From NCBI GenBank assembly GCA_947495035.1, contig CANLXI010000046.1:1-47076 (forward strand): 47,076 nucleotides of DNA, in the 5' to 3' direction. The position numbers and the translations under genes are program-made. The notes below the pieces were generated by a model that saw only the letters and a program-made list of their open reading frames with translations, ran no database searches and was not told the DNA's origin. Source of the DNA: an uncultured Granulosicoccus sp. (GTDB taxonomy: Bacteria; Pseudomonadota; Gammaproteobacteria; Granulosicoccales; Granulosicoccaceae). Shown one piece after another: positions 43,497 through 47,076 of the stretch (its first letter is position 1; the number at the start of each line of letters is the position of its first letter).

Positions 43497-44117
43497 TCAA
43501 TACATCCGATTGTCGAAGTCGTCATCGATCATCGCCTGCATCTCCTCCACACTCTCGGTCAATGCCGCATGGGCTACGGTGGAAACGGCATAGGAAGGGA
43601 TGTCGTCAGTCATTGGCCATTTGTTCGGATGCCAGATATTGGAGCGGGCAATGGACTTGGCACAATGCACGAAAGCCTCTTCGACAGTGACGGCGGTAAT
43701 CAGATCCGGCTCCTTGCCCTTCACGGCAAATCCGGCTTGAAGTGCATCATCCCGCACCACCTGAGCGGTTCCGCTCACTCGCAAGATGAAGGGGAAGCCC
43801 GGGATCAGGAAAATGATTCCGATCTCGGGATTGGTCAGCAGATTGTGGAAGGTATCGGCCCGCTGGTTGCCAAGCCGCTCGGGAATGGCAAGCGTCTTGT
43901 CATTGATAACGTGAACGAAACCGGCCGCATCACCCTTGGGCGACATATCCAGCAATCCATCACTGCCGCGAGTGGAGAGCACGATGTAAGGGGAGGCGGC
44001 GATATAGCGCCGGCAGATATCGTCGATATGGTCAATGCATTTACCGGCCATGCGGTGGCTGGGCGTGCCGACAATCTCGCGCAGACGTTCCTCGGTCGTG
44101 ATGACTTCGTCGAACAT
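43497..44117 (-). CDS. PPOX-type FMN-binding protein (MSMEG_1061-like)
   Basis: 206 residues, start at ATG 44117 behind ggag. Split-barrel flavoprotein pattern: SPYIVLSTRGSDGLLDMSPKGDAAGFVHV, LAIPERLGNQRADTFHNLL, NPEIGIIFLIPGF and LRVSGTAQVV. The C-terminal part (VHCAKSIARSNIWHPNKWP) is typical of this PPOX subgroup. It is likely an FMN-dependent oxidoreductase of unknown substrate. The longer frame to 44267 lacks a ribosome-binding site. Confidence 0.85.
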   Translation of the reverse strand: MFDEVITTEERLREIVGTPSHRMAGKCIDHIDDICRRYIAASPYIVLSTRGSDGLLDMSPKGDAAGFVHVINDKTLAIPERLGNQRADTFHNLLTNPEIGIIFLIPGFPFILRVSGTAQVVRDDALQAGFAVKGKEPDLITAVTVEEAFVHCAKSIARSNIWHPNKWPMTDDIPSYAVSTVAHAALTESVEEMQAMIDDDFDNRMY

Positions 44118-44223
44118 CAGCGAACTCCGTGGCGTAATGCAATGGGTGATTCGTTTACCGTACTCCTTGCCGGCGGGTGCCTGCAACCCTTGACGACTGC
44201 CGAGCTCAAGACGATGCACGCGC

Positions 44224-44384
44224 CTCAGCTCTGCACGGGTACCAGGTCCAATGCAAGCGAGCGACACACAGCAAGCAACTCCTGCGCTGGAGTTTCATCG
44301 GTCAGATTGCGAGAAATTGCGATACCGCCGATCAGAAGTACCGCTGGTTGCATTGCCTGTTTACGATCAATTACATTGGAGTCA
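44224..44384. repeat. 161-bp direct repeat, copy A
   Basis: 161 bp repeated at 45556-45716 in the same orientation with 9 substitutions and no gaps (about 94% identical, counted by eye). The period between copies is 1332 bp, and the homocysteine methyltransferase gene lies between them. Both copies encode a TetR C-terminal tail on the minus strand. Confidence 0.95.
44225..44384 (-). pseudogene. tetR remnant, C-terminal part only (copy A)
   Basis: The minus strand reads ...DSNVIDRKQAMQPAVLLIGG, then IAISRNLTDETPAQELLAV and CRSLALDLVPVQS, then TGA. The run (A/L-rich helix, then ISRNLTDET-AQELL) is the last helix pair of TetR/AcrR regulators. There is no start codon and no HTH; upstream sequence is the 3' side of the methyltransferase gene. 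It is a fragment. Confidence 0.7.
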
Positions 44385-44406
44385 GTGGGTTGGCAATGGT
44401 GAACAG

Positions 44407-45345
44407 CTACGGAATCACAGCCTTCGCTTGTTCAGCGATGCATTTCATGTGTCGCATGTCCGTTCCACAGCATCCGCCCAGAATGGATAGGTGTGGAAAC
44501 ATTCGCCGTAGATCCGCCAGTTGTGCGCCGAGCTCAACAGGATCGCCGTGATCAAGAGATACGGCTTCGTCAAGTTCGGCATGGCTGCAGCGCGAAGCAT
44601 TGACAACCAGCCCCTTGACCCTGTGAAACCAGGGTTCGTCGGCCAACACGTGTGTGAAGTGATCTGGATGAGCGCAGTTGACCATGAAGTAGATGGCGTC
44701 GGTATCGGTCGCCTCATCTACGGCTATGATCGCATTCTTCAACGATATTCCAGTTGGCAAGCAACCATTTTTCTCAACCGTAAAGGAAATGGCAACGGGT
44801 TTTCCAAATGTCTTTCCGCTGCGGACAATTCCAATCGCCTCTTCCGGGTAGCATAACGTCGTCGCGCAGATGAAGTCGGCATCTGTCCGGGACAACGTTT
44901 CAATTTGTTCGTCGTGGTAGTTTTCGGCCTCATCCGCTGTCATCAATTCTTCAGGGGCGTATCCGTCCCCGCGCGGGCCAACCTGGCCGCACAGGACAAT
45001 GGGAACATCGTCATGCTGTTCACGTATCTGAACAATCAGTTCTATTGCATCCAGGTTCAACCGTTCCAGCGATTGCCGGCTCTGGCCAATTTGTGCGCCT
45101 CTGTCACGGTTGGCAACCCACGTAGCGCTGTCAATGATTACACCTACCTTGAACTGTTGAGCCAACTCGATAAGGCTTGAATAGTATCCTCGCAGCATAT
45201 CTCTTCCATTTTCTGATTCGAGCAATGGGTAAGACGCAAAACCGGGCAGGTCAACTCCATGATTGAATTTCAGATCGGTTTCTGCACCCATATAACTGAG
45301 ATACAGGTCGTGGCCCAACTGTGGCATCGTATGACTGTGTGCCAT
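44407..45345 (-). CDS. Homocysteine S-methyltransferase family protein
   Basis: 312 residues, start at ATG 45345 after agggga. Zinc-Cys motifs of the family are kept: MVNCAHPDHF and GGCCGTD near the C-terminus (SILGGCCGTDMRHM). Also DSATWVANRD and GQVGPRGDGY. It should make methionine from homocysteine with S-methylmethionine, betaine or a similar donor; the donor is not clear. S-methylmethionine is a plant and algal metabolite, which would fit the acdS context. It is bracketed by the two 161-bp repeats and may have come in with one of them. Confidence 0.88.
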   Translation of the reverse strand: MAHSHTMPQLGHDLYLSYMGAETDLKFNHGVDLPGFASYPLLESENGRDMLRGYYSSLIELAQQFKVGVIIDSATWVANRDRGAQIGQSRQSLERLNLDAIELIVQIREQHDDVPIVLCGQVGPRGDGYAPEELMTADEAENYHDEQIETLSRTDADFICATTLCYPEEAIGIVRSGKTFGKPVAISFTVEKNGCLPTGISLKNAIIAVDEATDTDAIYFMVNCAHPDHFTHVLADEPWFHRVKGLVVNASRCSHAELDEAVSLDHGDPVELGAQLADLRRMFPHLSILGGCCGTDMRHMKCIAEQAKAVIP

Positions 45346-45555
45346 TCTAATTCCCCTGTGTTTCACACCGTCAGCTTACACTTTCGGGGTGAGGGGGAAG
45401 TCCAAGCCAGTTCTGAGCAACGTTGGGCGGATAGAGGTGAACGTAATCATTATCCGGGCAAATACTTGCATCAACCTCTGGTGCCTGTCGTCCTATCTTG
45501 ATCATCTCAGGTTCGATATTCGGCTTTGCCAGAGTGCTTGGCCCGGGAGAAGTGG

Positions 45556-45716
45556 CTCAGCCCTGCACGGGTACCAGGTCCAATGCAAGCGAGCGACACA
45601 CAGCAAGCAACTCCTGCGCTGGAGTTTCGTCGGTCAGATTGCGAGAAATTGCGATACCGCCGATAAGAAGAACCACTTGTTGCATTGCCTGGTTACGATC
45701 AATTGGATTGGAGTCA
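45556..45716. repeat. 161-bp direct repeat, copy B
   Basis: Second copy of the repeat at 44224-44384. Its right end (gagtca, 45711-45716) lies exactly at the join to the tetR N-terminal fragment. Confidence 0.95.
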
Positions 45717-45845
45717 ATTCAGACCCGCATGTTCCATCACCTTGTCGATGCTGATACCGTCGAAACCCAGTCGGCTGAACAACACTGCGACGGACTCCGG
45801 AATGCGTTGGCGAGTCAGGGATTTGTGATCTTCTTTCCAGGGCAT
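45557..45845 (-). pseudogene. tetR pseudogene with internal deletion and frameshift
   Basis: From ATG 45845 (minus) the product opens MPWKEDHKSLTRQRIPESVA and continues VLFSRLGFDGISIDKVMEHA before GLN and a stop at 45714-45716. This is a typical TetR start and half of its HTH. The usual next phrase (TxGGFYxHF) and roughly 100 residues of ligand domain are missing. The sequence then jumps to a C-terminal tail in another frame (DSNPIDRNQAMQQVVLLIGG, then IAISRNLTDETPAQELLAV), ending at 45557. So the gene cannot make a working repressor. Confidence 0.8.
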
Positions 45846-45876
45846 TGTCGGCTCTACAGCGAATGTCGAGATCTGG

Positions 45877-46395
45877 GTGACACGAATACACTCTATTCAC
45901 CCCTTCGGCAAGATACCGGTACTGGTGCACGGCGACAGGCATCTGATCGAGACCCCGAGTATCTGCCGCTATCTGGATACTACCTTTACAGGACCAGCGC
46001 TGCAGCCGGAAGACCCCTGGTTGCGAGCCCAGGTGGATCAATGGACTTCAATGCTTGCATTGTATGTCGACCATGTGATCGTGCGTAGCTACCTGCTGGA
46101 ATTCGTGTTCCCCAAGGGCAAGGAGGGTGCCGTACGTCAGGAGGTGGTAGATGCTGCCAAACCGGAGTTGGCTCGCGTACTGAAACTGCTGGACGAACAG
46201 CTTGCCGAAGGCGATTATCTCGTAGGAGACACCTTCAGTATCGCCGATGCGATAGCCGCGCCGATGCTCGATTATCTGTCAGGTTTGCCAGCGGCTGAAG
46301 GATTTCTGGTTGATCTACCGCGACTGATTGCGTATGTGGACAGGCTCAGAAAGCGCCCATCCGCGGGCAAGGTGCTGGTGGCACCGACGTTTTGA
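45877..46395 (+). pseudogene. Glutathione S-transferase lacking its N-terminal part
   Basis: The open frame encodes about 172 residues. It begins inside the thioredoxin-like domain at HPFGKIPVLVHGDRHLIETPSICRYLD (normally near residues 50-75) and then has a complete GST C-terminal helical domain (PWLRAQVDQW; LEGDYLVGDTFSIADAIAAP-like; final RPSAGKVLVAP). The first roughly 50 residues, including the catalytic Ser/Cys/Tyr, are absent; upstream codons reach a stop at 45826. The first possible start is a GTG at 45877. It is likely a truncated pseudogene, once divergent from tetR. Confidence 0.75.
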
Positions 46396-46464
46396 TAAAG
46401 GCCGGTTGCATATTCCCCGATGGAAAGATCAATCGGTAAATCTCTCAACGATAGAGTCACAACC

Positions 46465-46914
46465 ATGTCAGCACCCTTCGTGCCCGATGACTTTTCCGTG
46501 CCGCCCGGATTGAATACCGACCACTTTCGGTTGGAGTCGCTGGGCCCGCAACACAACGCGCGTGATCACGACGCGTGGATGTCGAGTATCGATCACATCC
46601 GGACAACGCCCGGGTTTCCTCGCGGCAAGAGCAGTTGGCCTTTCGCGATGCCACTGGAGAAAAATCTCGCCGACCTTGAAATGCACGCGGACGATTTCGC
46701 AGCCCGGCAGGGATTCACCTACTCGGTGCTGGATGGTGATGAGGTCATTGGATGCGTCTACCTGTACCCGGCGAAGCAGGATGACTTTGATGTGGAAGCA
46801 GCATCATGGGTGAGGGCCAGCCATGCTCAACTGGATGTCGTGCTCTGGGAGACTGTCTCAGCGTGGTTGTCGGATGTCTGGCCGTTCAAGCGCGTGCTCT
46901 ACGCGCCGCGCTGA
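46465..46914 (+). CDS. GNAT-like N-acetyltransferase
   Basis: 149 residues. The fold is suggested by DHFRLESLGPQHNARDHDAW, FTYSVLDGDEVIGCVYLYPAK (core strands with the beta bulge) and VEAASWVRASHAQLDVVLWETV. It would acetylate an amine with acetyl-CoA. Two starts are possible, 46420 and 46465; the later one leaves the domain intact. The acetyl-CoA P-loop (QxxGxG/A) is not clear, so the family call is moderate. Confidence 0.65.
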   Translation: MSAPFVPDDFSVPPGLNTDHFRLESLGPQHNARDHDAWMSSIDHIRTTPGFPRGKSSWPFAMPLEKNLADLEMHADDFAARQGFTYSVLDGDEVIGCVYLYPAKQDDFDVEAASWVRASHAQLDVVLWETVSAWLSDVWPFKRVLYAPR

Positions 46915-46991
46915 GTGAGAACAACAGCGTGAAAACGCCCGTCAGTAACGATCCTGCGTCGTGACGGACGCTGGCTCTGTAAACGCATCAT

Positions 46992-47076
46992 CACAGACGC
47001 ACAGACGCACAGACGCACAGACGCACAGACGCACAGACGCACAGACGCACAGACGCACAGACGCACAGACGCACAG
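46992..47076. repeat. 8-bp tandem repeat (cacagacg), at least 10 copies
   Basis: Perfect copies of cacagacg fill 46992 to the window end (85 bp). They begin 78 bp after the GNAT stop codon. The array continues beyond the window, so its length is unknown. Confidence 0.95.

Noticed and set aside
44177..45754. Plus-strand frame shared by both 161-bp repeats (HGYQVQCKRATHSKQ)
   Set aside because: The minus strand gives a recognisable TetR tail; the plus frame has no family resemblance and overlaps other genes.

Overview
The window looks like chromosomal DNA of a free-living, metabolically versatile gammaproteobacterium. Signs of this are Gram-negative outer-membrane proteins, TRAP transport, LysR, Lrp and Crp regulators, a PHA depolymerase of the proteobacterial intracellular type, and many tight ATGA/GTGA gene overlaps. 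A complete ACC deaminase gene with its Lrp-type regulator suggests life close to plants or algae. A marine, alga-associated group such as Granulosicoccus would fit, but that is an inference. There is no phage, insertion sequence, CRISPR array, rRNA or tRNA that I can recognise.

Layout, left to right. 1-1.6 kb: SnoaL-like protein with a divergent LysR regulator. 1.7-7.3 kb: a zinc acquisition operon behind Zur-like boxes: an AztD-like lipoprotein, a His-rich outer-membrane barrel, a ZnuA-like binding protein, a ZnuB-like permease and a ZigA-like COG0523 GTPase. No ABC ATPase gene is present. 7.3-10.9 kb: an FAD/GcvT dimethylglycine-sarcosine dehydrogenase-like enzyme with a divergent GcvA-like LysR. 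11-14.4 kb: alpha/beta hydrolase, MipA/OmpV protein, Tat-type serine hydrolase and a doubtful gene remnant. 14.4-21.1 kb: a catabolic locus with a DctPQM TRAP transporter, a DUF2848 protein, LysR, amidase and a DUF1445 hydro-lyase/D-glutamate-cyclase-like protein. 21.4-26.4 kb: small stress or envelope genes (PRC-barrel, DUF2383-like, ricin-type lectin, Rho-N, SDR) and two half-size YeeE/YedE transporters.

26.4-33.6 kb holds the most intriguing block, a seven-gene minus-strand operon: three GT2 glycosyltransferases, one GT4 glycosyltransferase, an acyl-CoA-dehydrogenase-like protein, a PIG-L N-deacetylase and a NodS-like methyltransferase. The set of activities recalls Nod-factor (lipochitooligosaccharide) assembly, but the genes are not nod orthologues. 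It probably makes an unknown N-modified glycoconjugate. Divergent from it are a polymerase-less PolX N-terminal protein and a Crp homologue that has lost its cAMP-phosphate contacts and its usual DNA-reading residues.

35.6-43.2 kb: argS, intracellular PHA depolymerase phaZ, acdS with divergent acdR, and a PAS histidine kinase coupled to a single-domain response regulator. 43.5-46.9 kb is a scarred region: PPOX-type flavoprotein, a homocysteine S-methyltransferase gene flanked by 161-bp direct repeats that are pieces of a broken tetR gene, a GST gene missing its N-terminal third, and a GNAT gene.

A second theme is a set of short tandem repeats with 8-, 9- or 12-bp units and unrelated sequences. 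Each lies about 30-110 bp past the stop codon of a gene.
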